Shown here one piece after another: positions 41,793-51,420 of a stretch of DNA of 64,000 nt; the first letter of the stretch is position 1; the number at the start of each line of letters is the position of its first letter. Origin of the DNA: Arenibacter algicola (GTDB lineage Bacteria > Bacteroidota > Bacteroidia > Flavobacteriales > Flavobacteriaceae); the NCBI RefSeq assembly GCF_000733925.1, contig NZ_JPOO01000001.1, positions 1,240,001-1,304,000 of the forward strand, given 5' to 3'. The notes under the pieces were generated by a model. The model ran no database searches and had not been told where the DNA came from. It was given only the letters and a program-made list of their open reading frames with translations. The position numbers and the translations under genes are program-made.

Positions 41793-43673
41793 TTATTCGT
41801 CCATGGACATGGAAAGTTCGAACCAGCGTTCCGTTTTTTCTTCTATAGCATCCGTAATCTCCTTGAGTTGGATGGATAATTTGGAAATTTCATCACCAGA
41901 CAGTGTGCTGTCCGTAAATTTATTCTGGATTTCCACCTTTTGGGATTCCAGTTTTTTGATTTCCTTTTCCAATTGTTTGTACTCCTTTTGTTCCAAAAAC
42001 GAAAGTTTTTTTCCCGTTTCTTCCTCTTTCCAACTGTTCTTGGTGTTTTTAACTTCGTTGGCTTTTTCCTTGGATGCCTTGATTTCCTGTATGTTACTGT
42101 CCTCGTAGGTTCTGAAATCGGAATAGTTGCCCGGAAAGTCCTCAATTTCTGCATTTCCCCTAAAAACAAAGAGGTGGTCCACTATTTTGTCCATGAAATA
42201 ACGGTCGTGGGAAACTACCAAAAGACAGCCTGGGAAATCCAGCAGAAAACTTTCCAATACGTTCAGGGTTACAATGTCCAGATCATTGGTAGGTTCATCC
42301 AGGATCAGAAAGTTCGGATTTTGTATTAGGACGGTGCACAGGTAAAGGCGTTTGCGTTCCCCTCCACTTAATTTTTCTACAAAATCATACTGTTTTTTAC
42401 GGTCGAACAGAAAACGTTCCAATAGCTGTTGGGCAGAAATTTGTTTTCCCTTCATTAACGGAATATAATCCCCGAATTCGCGAATTACATCTATTACTTT
42501 CTGACCTTCCTTTATTGTAATCCCCTTTTGGGTGTAATAACCAAACTTAATGGTTTCACCAATGATTACCTTGCCACTATCCGGTTGAACGGTGCCACTC
42601 AATATATTTAAAAAGGTAGATTTTCCTGTGCCATTTTTTCCTATGATACCGATACGCTCGCCTTTTAGGAAATTATATTCAAATTTGTCCAGAATGGGTT
42701 TGTTGGGAAAGGATTTGGATATTTTGTGAAGCTCCACAATTTTGCTCCCCATACGTTCCATGTTTATTTCCAGCTGCACCTCGTGTTCCTTTCTACGTTG
42801 GCTTGCCTTTTCCTTAATGGTATGAAAATCGTCAATTCTGGATTTCGACTTAGTGGTCCTCGCCTTGGGCTGCCTGCGCATCCAATCCAATTCTTTCTTG
42901 AACAGTATTTTGGATTTGTGCTGTTCCACTGCTTCCTGTTCTATTCGGGCCTCCTTCTTTTCCAAATAATAAGAATAGTTGCCCTTATAGGAGTACAGCT
43001 GTCCATTATCCAGTTCTATGATTTCATTGCAGACCCGTTCCAGAAAATATCGATCGTGGGTAACCATGAAGAGGGTCATATTCTCCTTGGCGAAATACTG
43101 TTCCAGCCACTCTATCATTTCCAGGTCCAAATGGTTGGTAGGTTCATCCAAAATAAGCAGGTCCGGCCTATTGATCAAGGCATTGGCCAATGCCAATCGT
43201 TTCTTCTGTCCTCCCGATAGCAGCCCCACCTTTACATCTAGGTCTTCCAGTTTTAATTTGAAAAGGATCTGCTTGTATTGGGTTTCAAAATCCCATGCGT
43301 CATAGCGCTCCATGGCCTCAAAAGCCTTTTGGTATGCATCTGCATCTTCTGGATCCAAAAGGGCATGTTCGTAGTTTTGGATAACTTTTAAAACTTCATT
43401 GTCCGAAGCAAAGATGGTTTCTTCCACGGTCAGTTTGGGATCTAGTTCCGGCTCTTGTTCCAAAAAGGAAATTCGAATTCCCTTACGACTATTTATCTGG
43501 CCGCTGTCTGACGAATCCTTGCCGGATAGTATGTTTAAGATAGAAGTTTTTCCACTTCCGTTTTTGGCAATTAGCGCAATCTTTTGGTCCTTGTTGATGC
43601 CAAAGGAAATGTTTGAAAAAAGTGATAACTCGCCAAATGATTTGGATATGTTTTCTACAGTAAGTAGGTTCAT
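41793..43673 (-). CDS. ABC-F ATPase, Uup-like
   Basis: The 626-residue protein has two ABC domains: Walker A GKNGSGKTS is changed to AKNGSGKTS in the first and GKNGTGKST is in the second; signatures are LSGGQKKRL and LSGGERKRL. The C-terminus has a long coiled coil (FLEQKEYKQLEKEIKKLESQKV) of the kind seen in Uup. ABC-F proteins act on ribosomes or, for Uup, in DNA transactions. The linker is rich in Arg and Lys (KARTTKSKSRIDDF), as is typical. Confidence 0.92.
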   Translation of the reverse strand: MNLLTVENISKSFGELSLFSNISFGINKDQKIALIAKNGSGKTSILNILSGKDSSDSGQINSRKGIRISFLEQEPELDPKLTVEETIFASDNEVLKVIQNYEHALLDPEDADAYQKAFEAMERYDAWDFETQYKQILFKLKLEDLDVKVGLLSGGQKKRLALANALINRPDLLILDEPTNHLDLEMIEWLEQYFAKENMTLFMVTHDRYFLERVCNEIIELDNGQLYSYKGNYSYYLEKKEARIEQEAVEQHKSKILFKKELDWMRRQPKARTTKSKSRIDDFHTIKEKASQRRKEHEVQLEINMERMGSKIVELHKISKSFPNKPILDKFEYNFLKGERIGIIGKNGTGKSTFLNILSGTVQPDSGKVIIGETIKFGYYTQKGITIKEGQKVIDVIREFGDYIPLMKGKQISAQQLLERFLFDRKKQYDFVEKLSGGERKRLYLCTVLIQNPNFLILDEPTNDLDIVTLNVLESFLLDFPGCLLVVSHDRYFMDKIVDHLFVFRGNAEIEDFPGNYSDFRTYEDSNIQEIKASKEKANEVKNTKNSWKEEETGKKLSFLEQKEYKQLEKEIKKLESQKVEIQNKFTDSTLSGDEISKLSIQLKEITDAIEEKTERWFELSMSMDE

Positions 43674-43681
43674 CTAAGGTA

Positions 43682-44866
43682 TTATTTTAAACTGATGTGT
43701 TGTTGGAAATACTTCCATAAAAAAAGATATCTTGCGCCAAGTATAATCCAGATGGGTATGGCCAAGGGGGAGAACACCTGTACCCTAAATATAGCCAATA
43801 CAATGGTTGCACCCAATAATCCCAATAGAATTAACAAGTATTTGGGCAGCCAACTAGGAGTATTCTTCTTTCTTAAAATAATAAAGCCAATAATTAAATT
43901 CAATGGAAATACCCAAAGGATATTAAAGTTGTTGGCAGTAGCCGTATGGTCGGTAAAAAACCAAAGGAAAATAAGTAGCACCCCGGCAAGCCCCGTAACA
44001 AAAAATAGTACGGAATCCAAGATCCTGCTTCTGGTATGATTTTTATAATCGATATAGGTAATGGTAAGAACAAACAATAACATTGCCAATATCCAAAATA
44101 GGGGAGAGGCTAGAAAGTATCCCTTGTTCTCCTTTTTTACGGAAGTTAAAATGGACCTTTCCCTTATTACTACATCGTGTTCGGATAGGGTGGTATTGCC
44201 CAATTGTTCCATGACATATATGGGTAAGAACATATGTTCCTTAACTGTAGCTGTTCTGTCTATTATTGCCCCCAATGCCAAATCTATACCGAAACTGGAC
44301 CACGAATTGGTAATTAGATTTTGGTGTATAAGCTGCCTGAAGGTGTAATTTTTTTCCAAATGGCCTTCGTTAAAATGCAGATTTTCACCAAGGGCCTCTT
44401 GTAGGACATCCCCAATTTTGGTAGCGCAATTGTTGAAAAAGAAATCGTATTTGTAATCCCTATTTTCCGGGCGATAATTATTTTCCAAAAATTGGAACAA
44501 TTTATTCCTTTCTGCAGGGCTAAGCTGTAAGAGTTGTTCTTTTACCCATCTATTTTCCATTTCGTAGGCATACAGGAAATTGGGCATGTTTTGCTTGCTC
44601 AAGGAATAGAATAATTTGCCCATGGCAAACTCCACATAGAACATGGGCGGGTCAAAATTAAAAGTCCCATAATTATAAACCCAGTCTATTCCCTGGGCGG
44701 GATCCTGGATTCTAAAAGCGCTATGGCCAAATGTAGTGTATAGATCGCTTCCCGAGCCACAGGTTAAAACGCTTATTTGTGATTCGGGAGATATTTCCCT
44801 TACCTGTGCGGTGCCGTGGAACATCAGGCCCAAAAAAAATGCAATAAAAAGAATCCTTCTGCTCAT
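43682..44866 (-). CDS. DUF4105 (Lnb-like) membrane protein
   Basis: The 394-residue protein has a signal peptide, a periplasmic DUF4105 domain (GSDLYTTFGHSAFRI and FFFNNCATKIGDVL give the His and Cys of a papain-like fold) and about five membrane segments at the C-terminus. The Lnb-type acyltransferases of this family modify lipoproteins; others are uncharacterised. Outer-membrane lipoprotein handling is the likely role, by family only. It begins nine bases before ABC-F. Confidence 0.82.
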   Translation of the reverse strand: MSRRILFIAFFLGLMFHGTAQVREISPESQISVLTCGSGSDLYTTFGHSAFRIQDPAQGIDWVYNYGTFNFDPPMFYVEFAMGKLFYSLSKQNMPNFLYAYEMENRWVKEQLLQLSPAERNKLFQFLENNYRPENRDYKYDFFFNNCATKIGDVLQEALGENLHFNEGHLEKNYTFRQLIHQNLITNSWSSFGIDLALGAIIDRTATVKEHMFLPIYVMEQLGNTTLSEHDVVIRERSILTSVKKENKGYFLASPLFWILAMLLFVLTITYIDYKNHTRSRILDSVLFFVTGLAGVLLIFLWFFTDHTATANNFNILWVFPLNLIIGFIILRKKNTPSWLPKYLLILLGLLGATIVLAIFRVQVFSPLAIPIWIILGARYLFLWKYFQQHISLK

Positions 44867-45064
44867 ATGCTATTGGGAGCCGCTATTTTTTGAAATTACC
44901 ACCGCAAATATCGAATAATTTATAGGATTTAAGTGGGATAGTACAAGCTATTATAAAAAACAGGATATATTTTAACAGCATTTTTTAATAAATGGTATTT
45001 TTACATCATGGCACCTAAGATGCAATGTGCAAATGTGGATGTCCAACCAAGTAAAACAAGACCT

Positions 45065-45826
45065 ATGAAGCGCCATATTCCCAATGTTATAACCTTATTA
45101 AATGTTTTTTGTGGTTGTGTAGCCACCGTGTTTGCGGTTTTGAACAAGTTGGAGGTGGCCGCTTTTTTTGTCTTTTTGGGTATTTTTTTTGATTTTTTTG
45201 ATGGATTGGCCGCTAGGGCCTTGAATGTGAGAAGTGAGCTAGGGCTGCAATTGGATTCCCTTGCCGACGTAATTACAAGTGGTTTGGTTCCAGGTATAGT
45301 AATGTTCCAGTTATTGAGTATGTCCTACAGCGGGGGATGGAACATTGGTCTTCAGCCGAATACAACGGATACCATGCAGTGGGCTGTATTCGACATTCCA
45401 TTGATTCCTTTTTTTGGATTTTTAATTACCCTGGCCTCGGCATATCGTTTGGCAAAATTTAATCTGGATGAAAATCAGGTTTCCTCCTTTGTGGGACTAC
45501 CTACGCCTGCCAATGCTTTGCTGATACTTTCTTTTCCCTTAATACTACTTTATCACAACAATGATTTTTTAAACACCATTATCTTGAATAAATGGTTCTT
45601 GATCGGGACAACCTTATTGAGCGCATATCTGTTAAATGCCCGAATTGGTTTATTTGCCCTGAAGTTTAAAAATTGGAGTTTTCGGGATAATGCCCTGCGC
45701 TATATTTTTATAACTGTAAGTTTTGTAATGATCCTCACCATGAAATTTATGGCTATTCCTGGTATAATAGCTTTTTATATTATCAGTTCTTTGGTAAATA
45801 ACCTAAAAGTTTCAAAAACAGATTGA
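45065..45826 (+). CDS. pssA: CDP-diacylglycerol-serine O-phosphatidyltransferase
   Basis: The start at 45065 (MKRHIPNVITLLNVFCGC) is chosen because it matches the family's first membrane segment; an in-frame ATG at 45008 would add 19 residues. The CDP-alcohol phosphotransferase motif is DGLAARALNVRSELGLQLD plus SLAD: D-G-x2-A-R-x8-G-x3-D-x3-D, complete. It makes phosphatidylserine, the precursor of phosphatidylethanolamine. It is divergent from the DUF4105 gene, with a 198-base gap. Confidence 0.93.
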   Translation: MKRHIPNVITLLNVFCGCVATVFAVLNKLEVAAFFVFLGIFFDFFDGLAARALNVRSELGLQLDSLADVITSGLVPGIVMFQLLSMSYSGGWNIGLQPNTTDTMQWAVFDIPLIPFFGFLITLASAYRLAKFNLDENQVSSFVGLPTPANALLILSFPLILLYHNNDFLNTIILNKWFLIGTTLLSAYLLNARIGLFALKFKNWSFRDNALRYIFITVSFVMILTMKFMAIPGIIAFYIISSLVNNLKVSKTD

Positions 45827-45947
45827 TTCTTTATGAAAAAAATGGACCTTGTAGTGTTAGGGCCCAATAAATCATGGACTAAAAAAGGTGATGTTTTGGG
45901 AAGGTTTATTGATTTGAACAATTACCGCAAGAGTGGGGTGGATATAA

Positions 45948-46688
45948 TTAAAAATCCAATTTCTTCCTACGAAGCTCAAAATTCTGTCCTAAATACACTT
46001 TGCGGACCATTTCATCGGCTGCCAAGTCTTCGGGAATCCCCGATTTAAGGATGCCACCTTCGAACATTAGATAGGAACGCTCTGTAATTGCCAAAGTTTC
46101 CTGTACGTTGTGGTCTGTAATTAAGATACCGATATTCTTATTTTTAAGTTGGGCCACAATTCTCTGAATGTCTTCAACGGCCACTGGGTCTACTCCGGCG
46201 AAGGGTTCGTCCAATAAGATGAATTTTGGATCGGTCGCCAAGGCCCTTGCAATTTCGGTCCTCCTTCTTTCGCCACCCGATAAAAGATCGCCACGGTTTT
46301 TGCGTATGTGACCCAGGCCAAATTCTTCTATGAGCGATTCCATTTTCATCAGCTGCTCCTTCTTGCTCAATTTGGTCAATTGAAGAACGCTCAGAATATT
46401 TTTTTCAATGCTCAATTTTCTAAATACAGAGGCCTCCTGAGCCAAATATCCAATACCATTTTGTGCTCTTTTGTACATGGGGAAGCGCGTAATTTCCATT
46501 TTGTCCAGATAAATATTGCCTCCATTGGGTTTTATCAGCCCAACTATCATATAAAATGATGTTGTTTTTCCGGCACCATTGGGACCCAATAAACCAACGA
46601 TCTCACCTTGGTTTACCTCCAACGAAATCCCCTTAACTACTTGTCGCCCCCGGTAGGACTTCATAATGTTATCTGCTCTTAGCTTCAT
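45948..46688 (-). CDS. lptB: LPS export ABC ATPase LptB
   Basis: The 246-residue ATPase has GPNGAGKTTSFY, LSGGERRRTEIARALA and FILLDEPFAGVDPVA, all in the LptB form. It powers lipopolysaccharide extraction from the inner membrane through LptFG. It is the last gene of the leftward train kdsD-tatC-decarboxylase-lptB, and is 63 bases after the decarboxylase. kdsD and lptB together serve LPS making and export. Confidence 0.93.
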   Translation of the reverse strand: MKLRADNIMKSYRGRQVVKGISLEVNQGEIVGLLGPNGAGKTTSFYMIVGLIKPNGGNIYLDKMEITRFPMYKRAQNGIGYLAQEASVFRKLSIEKNILSVLQLTKLSKKEQLMKMESLIEEFGLGHIRKNRGDLLSGGERRRTEIARALATDPKFILLDEPFAGVDPVAVEDIQRIVAQLKNKNIGILITDHNVQETLAITERSYLMFEGGILKSGIPEDLAADEMVRKVYLGQNFELRRKKLDF

Positions 46689-46751
46689 AGTACCTTTCTA
46701 TTCCCCAAAACTAAGCCTTATATTAGTTTGGGGAAAGATATTGTAGATTTT

Positions 46752-47102
46752 TTAACCTTCTTGTTTTTCCAATTCCTCCCAATATTCGTAGGCTCTTCTC
46801 AAGTGGGGAACTACTATAGTGCCGCCGACAAGGGTAGCTATGCCCAAAGTTTCCATAACTTCTTCCTTGCTGGCGCCCTCATTGTAGGAGCTTTCCAAGT
46901 GATATTTTACACAGTCGTCGCAACGCAGTACAGCCGAAGCAACCAACCCCAATAGCTCTTTGGTCTTTACATCCAGCGCACCGGCGGCGTAGGCATTGGT
47001 GTCCAAGTTGAAGATTCTTTTTATGATCTTGTTGTTGTCTGCCAGGAGCTTTTCGTTCATTTTGGAACGATAGTCGTTAAATTCCTTAACTTGATTTGAC
47101 AT
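46752..47102 (-). CDS. Carboxymuconolactone decarboxylase family protein
   Basis: The 116-residue protein has the AhpD-type motif LRCDDCVKYHLESSYNEGASKEE, with Cys-x2-Cys and a His. It is likely a small alkylhydroperoxidase-like protein. The gene overlaps the tatC gene by 17 bases. Its conserved place between tatC and lptB in flavobacteria suggests an envelope-redox role, but this is not established. Confidence 0.88.
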   Translation of the reverse strand: MSNQVKEFNDYRSKMNEKLLADNNKIIKRIFNLDTNAYAAGALDVKTKELLGLVASAVLRCDDCVKYHLESSYNEGASKEEVMETLGIATLVGGTIVVPHLRRAYEYWEELEKQEG

Positions 47103-47925
47103 TTTTCTTCTGTTTTTTGGCTTCTCTTTTTAGAACCACCTTGGAAATGTAAATACTTATTTGGTAAAGTATTAAAATGGGTACCGCTACTATAATCTGA
47201 CTGGCTACGTCCGGTGGGGTAATTACTGCAGATATAAGAAGTACCACAACTAGTGCTATTTTTCTGTATTTGCGGAGTATTTCCGGAGTAACCAAACCAA
47301 TTTTGGTCAAGAAATAAATGATAATGGGCAATTCAAATATTAAACCACAGGCAATAACAGCTGCTCTTACCGTAGATATATAGGAAACCAAATCTATTTC
47401 CCTTACCACAGAATCACTTATGGAGTAGCCTCCCAAAAAGTTAATGGACAGGGGGGCTACAACGTAGTATCCGAACAATACCCCCATAAAGAAAAGGGAG
47501 GAAGCTATAAAAATAAATCCCCTTGCGTTCTGACGCTCGTTGTCATATAGTCCGGGAGCAATAAATTTCCACAATTCATAAAGCACATAGGGGAATCCGA
47601 TTATAAAACCTGCCCAAATGGAAGTCCAGATGTGTGCAGAGAATTGTTCGGACATTTGCCTACTCTGTACCGTAAATTCCGGTTCTGTATTGCAAAATGC
47701 CTCACTAAAACCCAATAACTTGGAGAAGTCGCAAAAAACGTGATAGGTTGGAAAATCTGGCATCATCGGCCCAAAAATGACCGTGTCAAAAATAAAACCC
47801 TTCATTAAAAAAGCTACTCCTCCTATAATAACTATGGCTAAGGTTGATCGTATTAAATGCCATCTTAGTTCTTCCAAATGGTCCAGGAAGGACATTTCAT
47901 TTGGGGTTTTAATCGTTTTTGCCAT
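47086..47925 (-). CDS. tatC: Sec-independent protein translocase TatC
   Basis: The 279-residue protein has six membrane segments and the TatC marks MSFLDHLEELRWHLIRS (the conserved Glu pair) near the N-terminus and YELWKFIAPGLYDNERQ. TatC recognises twin-arginine signal peptides of folded proteins. Its start codon shares one base with the kdsD stop (TAATG). A Tat-type signal peptide is also seen in the LD-carboxypeptidase at 51421. Confidence 0.95.
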   Translation of the reverse strand: MAKTIKTPNEMSFLDHLEELRWHLIRSTLAIVIIGGVAFLMKGFIFDTVIFGPMMPDFPTYHVFCDFSKLLGFSEAFCNTEPEFTVQSRQMSEQFSAHIWTSIWAGFIIGFPYVLYELWKFIAPGLYDNERQNARGFIFIASSLFFMGVLFGYYVVAPLSINFLGGYSISDSVVREIDLVSYISTVRAAVIACGLIFELPIIIYFLTKIGLVTPEILRKYRKIALVVVLLISAVITPPDVASQIIVAVPILILYQISIYISKVVLKREAKKQKKNVKSS

Positions 47926-48890
47926 TACAGTATGCCTTCTTTAATTAAATTGTGTAAATGTACTATTCCTTTGTAATTCTCTCCATCAACAACCAATATT
48001 TGTGATATATTATTGGCCTGCATTATTTCCAATGCCTTTACGGCAAGGACATCCGAAGCTATTGTCTTAGGGGTAACGCTCATGATATCTTTGGCGGTTA
48101 AACCATAAATATTGTCATATTTGTTGAGCATTCGCCTTATATCGCCATCCGTTATTATCCCAACAATTTTTTGATCTTCCAATACTGCTGCAGCTCCCAA
48201 CATTTTTTCGGAGATCTCAATGATCACAGATTTTACGTCGCTATTGGTGCGTACCTGGGGAATCTGATTATTAGTGGCAATATCGCCCACCCTTAGATAT
48301 AATTTCTTTCCTAGGGCACCTCCTGGGTGGTATTTTGCAAAGTCCTTACTGCTAAATCCCTTGAGTTCCAATAGGCAAATGGCCAAGGCGTCCCCAATGA
48401 CCAATTGGGCCGTTGTACTTGTTGTGGGTGCAAGATTGTTGGGGCAGGCCTCTTTTTCAACATAGGTATTTAAAATAAAGTCGGCTTGCGTCGCCAAAAA
48501 GGAATCTGGGTTTCCGGTCATTCCAATTAATTTGTTCTTGCCCCGTTTTATTAAGGGCACCAGCATCTTAATTTCGGCGGTATTTCCACTTTTGGATATG
48601 CAGATAACCACATCGTCTTTCTGTACGGTTCCAAGATCACCGTGAATGGCGTCGGCGGCATGCATAAAAATAGATGGGGTACCTGTGGAATTTAAGGTGG
48701 CAACAATTTTGGAAGCGATAAGGGCACTTTTTCCGATACCTGAAATTATGACCCTGCCTTTGGATTGTCTGATGCATTCCACAGCATTGGAAAAATCTTC
48801 GTTTAAGAGAGTCGCTAAATAGGAGATTGCCTCGGCCTCATTGTCAATGGTTTTCTTTGCTATGGCCAATATAGCTTTGGTGTCGCTCAA
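47925..48890 (-). CDS. kdsD: Arabinose-5-phosphate isomerase (KpsF/GutQ/KdsD family)
   Basis: The 321-residue protein has an SIS domain (SGIGKSALIASKIVATLNSTGTP and SKSGNTAEIKMLVPLIKRG) and two C-terminal CBS domains. It converts ribulose-5-phosphate into arabinose-5-phosphate, the first step to Kdo. Adjacent tatC overlaps by one base, and lptB lies downstream, consistent with LPS assembly. Confidence 0.92.
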   Translation of the reverse strand: MSDTKAILAIAKKTIDNEAEAISYLATLLNEDFSNAVECIRQSKGRVIISGIGKSALIASKIVATLNSTGTPSIFMHAADAIHGDLGTVQKDDVVICISKSGNTAEIKMLVPLIKRGKNKLIGMTGNPDSFLATQADFILNTYVEKEACPNNLAPTTSTTAQLVIGDALAICLLELKGFSSKDFAKYHPGGALGKKLYLRVGDIATNNQIPQVRTNSDVKSVIIEISEKMLGAAAVLEDQKIVGIITDGDIRRMLNKYDNIYGLTAKDIMSVTPKTIASDVLAVKALEIMQANNISQILVVDGENYKGIVHLHNLIKEGIL

Positions 48891-49027
48891 AGTAATTTAA
48901 AATTATGTGATGATTTTCCTAAAAGAAAGTCTTATCTTTATTGTACAAAATTACATAAACTTAAGTTTATAGAATATTTTAAATTTGAACAAATTTATTT
49001 CAAGCAAATACTTATTTAAAAGGCAAA

Positions 49028-49070
49028 AATTCCTTAACTTAAGGAATTTCATTTTTGGCGTTGGCGCCAA
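49028..49070. promoter_or_regulatory. Inverted repeats between kdsD and recQ
   Basis: In the divergent gap 48891-49085, arms AATTCCTTAA (49028) and TTAAGGAATT (49039-49048) form a perfect ten-base inverted repeat around a C, and a further palindrome TTGGCGCCAA stands at 49061-49070, 15 bases before the recQ start. They may be an operator for recQ or kdsD. Confidence 0.4.
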
Positions 49071-49085
49071 TATATAATATAAATA

Positions 49086-51302
49086 ATGGTGAAGTACGGT
49101 ATGGGTATAAATGAGACTGATTTACATGCCTCTCTAAAAAAATATTTTGGATTCTCCCAATTCAAAGGTTTACAGGAAAATGTTGTTAAGAATATAGTAC
49201 AAGGTAAAAATACCTTTGTAATAATGCCCACTGGAGGTGGAAAATCCCTTTGTTATCAATTGCCTGCATTGATGCAGGAAGGTACGGCAATCGTGGTATC
49301 GCCATTGATCGCCCTTATGAAAAATCAAGTAGATGCTATTAGGGACGTGTCCAGCGAGATAGGTGTGGCCCATGTTTTGAACTCTTCTTTGACGAAGACA
49401 GAGATTAAACAGGTGAAAAGTGATGTAAGTAGTGGGATAACCAAGCTTTTGTATGTTGCTCCCGAATCTTTGACCAAGGAGGAATATGTAGATTTTTTGC
49501 AAGGGGAAACTATTTCCTTTGTGGCGGTGGATGAGGCCCACTGTATTTCGGAATGGGGGCACGATTTTAGGCCGGAATACCGCAATCTTAAATCTATCGT
49601 AGGTAGATTGGGTGATAACATACCGATTATTGCCCTAACTGCAACCGCGACGCCCAAGGTACAGGAAGATATTATTAAAAATTTGGGAATAACCGATGCC
49701 AAGGTATTCAAGGCAAGTTTTAATAGACCAAATCTTTATTACGAAGTAAGGCCTAAGACCCAAAATGTTGATGGTGATATCATTCGTTTTATAAAACAAA
49801 ATTTGGGCAAATCAGGAATTATTTATTGTCTTAGCAGGAAACGGGTAGAGGAACTGGCGCAGGTATTGCAGGTAAATGGAGTTAGCGCGGTACCGTACCA
49901 TGCCGGATTGGATGGTAAAACCAGGTCCAAGCATCAGGATATGTTCCTTATGGAGGATGTAGATGTTGTAGTTGCCACCATTGCATTTGGGATGGGAATT
50001 GATAAACCGGACGTGCGTTTTGTAATTCATCACGATATTCCCAAGAGTATAGAAAGCTATTATCAGGAGACCGGTAGGGCCGGTAGGGATGGGGGAGAAG
50101 GACATTGCCTTGCTTTCTACTCTTACAAGGATGTGGAAAAATTGGAAAAATTCATGTCGGGCAAGCCCGTGGCTGAACAGGAAATTGGAAACGCCCTTTT
50201 ACAGGAAATTGTGGGTTATGCCGAAACTTCAATGTCCCGAAGAAAATTTATACTTCATTATTTTGGTGAGGAATTCGATGAAATAAACGGGGACGGAGCC
50301 GATATGGATGACAATACCCGAAACCCCAAGGACAAGCAGGAAGCCAAGGACGATGTGGTTAAACTGATAAATGTAGTAATGGGGACCAGTGAGAAATTTA
50401 AGTCCAAGGAGGTGGTTAGGACCTTGGTCGGGAAGGTAAATGCCCTGATATCCTCTCATAAGACCGATGAAAAGGAATTTTTTGGTATAGGACGGGATAA
50501 GGATAAGGGTTATTGGATGGCGTTGATCCGGCAGACTTTAGTAGCAGGGTTGCTTAGAAAGGAAATAGAGCAATACGGCATTTTACATGTTACCCCACTT
50601 GGAAAGGAATTTGTTAAAAATCCTACATCATTTATGATGACCATGGATCATGTTTACAATAAGGAGACCGATGATGCCATAGTAAGCGCCGCAAAATCTT
50701 CAGGAGGCGTGGCCGATGATAATTTATTGAAGATTCTAAAAGATTTAAGAAAAAAAGAGGCCCATAAATTGGGGGTTCCTCCTTTTGTTGTTTTTCAAGA
50801 CCCCTCCCTAGAGGATATGGCCCTCAAATATCCGATTTCTTTGGATGAATTGGTGAATATCTATGGAGTTGGGGAAGGAAAGGCCAAAAAATATGGCAAG
50901 CCCTTTGTGGATCAGATTGCCGCCTATGTGGAGGATAATAACATTTTACGACCCGATGATCTGATCGTAAAAAGTACGGGTGCCAATTCTTCCCTTAAGC
51001 TTTATATCATTCAAAACGTAGATAGAAAATTGCCGTTGGATGATATCGCTTCTGCCAAGGGATTGGAACTGAACGAATTGATCAAGGAGATGGAACAAAT
51101 TGTCTTTAGTGGTACCAAATTAAATATCGCTTATTGGATCGATGAGATTTTGGATGAGGACCAGCAAGAAGAAATCCATGATTACTTCTTGGAAGCCAAT
51201 ACGGATGATCTGGAAGTGGCCTTAAAGGAATTTGATGGGGAGTATGAGGATGAAGAGCTTAGGTTGTACCGATTGAAGTTTATAAGCGAGGTGGCCAACT
51301 AA
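49086..51302 (+). CDS. recQ: ATP-dependent DNA helicase RecQ
   Basis: The 738-residue helicase has MPTGGGKSLCYQLP (Walker A), VDEAHCISEWGHDFRPEY (DEAH) and QETGRAGRDG. The helicase core is followed by an RQC region and an HRDC domain (FQDPSLEDMALKYPISLDEL). The zinc-binding site of classical RecQ (Cys4) is absent: the part SMSRRKFILHYFGEE, then FDEINGDGADMDDN, has no Cys. It unwinds DNA at stalled forks and in recombination. Confidence 0.93.
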   Translation: MVKYGMGINETDLHASLKKYFGFSQFKGLQENVVKNIVQGKNTFVIMPTGGGKSLCYQLPALMQEGTAIVVSPLIALMKNQVDAIRDVSSEIGVAHVLNSSLTKTEIKQVKSDVSSGITKLLYVAPESLTKEEYVDFLQGETISFVAVDEAHCISEWGHDFRPEYRNLKSIVGRLGDNIPIIALTATATPKVQEDIIKNLGITDAKVFKASFNRPNLYYEVRPKTQNVDGDIIRFIKQNLGKSGIIYCLSRKRVEELAQVLQVNGVSAVPYHAGLDGKTRSKHQDMFLMEDVDVVVATIAFGMGIDKPDVRFVIHHDIPKSIESYYQETGRAGRDGGEGHCLAFYSYKDVEKLEKFMSGKPVAEQEIGNALLQEIVGYAETSMSRRKFILHYFGEEFDEINGDGADMDDNTRNPKDKQEAKDDVVKLINVVMGTSEKFKSKEVVRTLVGKVNALISSHKTDEKEFFGIGRDKDKGYWMALIRQTLVAGLLRKEIEQYGILHVTPLGKEFVKNPTSFMMTMDHVYNKETDDAIVSAAKSSGGVADDNLLKILKDLRKKEAHKLGVPPFVVFQDPSLEDMALKYPISLDELVNIYGVGEGKAKKYGKPFVDQIAAYVEDNNILRPDDLIVKSTGANSSLKLYIIQNVDRKLPLDDIASAKGLELNELIKEMEQIVFSGTKLNIAYWIDEILDEDQQEEIHDYFLEANTDDLEVALKEFDGEYEDEELRLYRLKFISEVAN

Positions 51303-51325
51303 CCGAATAGGACTGGGTTTCAATC

Positions 51326-51356
51326 AAAAAAAAGCAGCCATACCTATGATGGCCGC
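51326..51356 (-). terminator. Terminator of the LD-carboxypeptidase gene
   Basis: Stem GCAGCCAT (51334-51341) / ATGGCCGC (51349-51356), one mismatch, with an A-run at its left that reads as a T-run on the minus strand. It follows the stop codon at 51421 and may also halt recQ transcripts less well. Confidence 0.65.
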
Positions 51357-51420
51357 ATTATGGTTTAAGGTAATTTGTTTTTTATAATATGTAGCAGTTT
51401 ATAAGTTCTACCTTTTATAT

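Noticed and set aside
45833..46048. 71-residue frame after pssA (MKKMDLVVLGPNKSW)
   Set aside because: The last 101 bases are antisense to the end of lptB, and no family is recognisable. The part before lptB (38 codons) could be a degenerate remnant but has no support.
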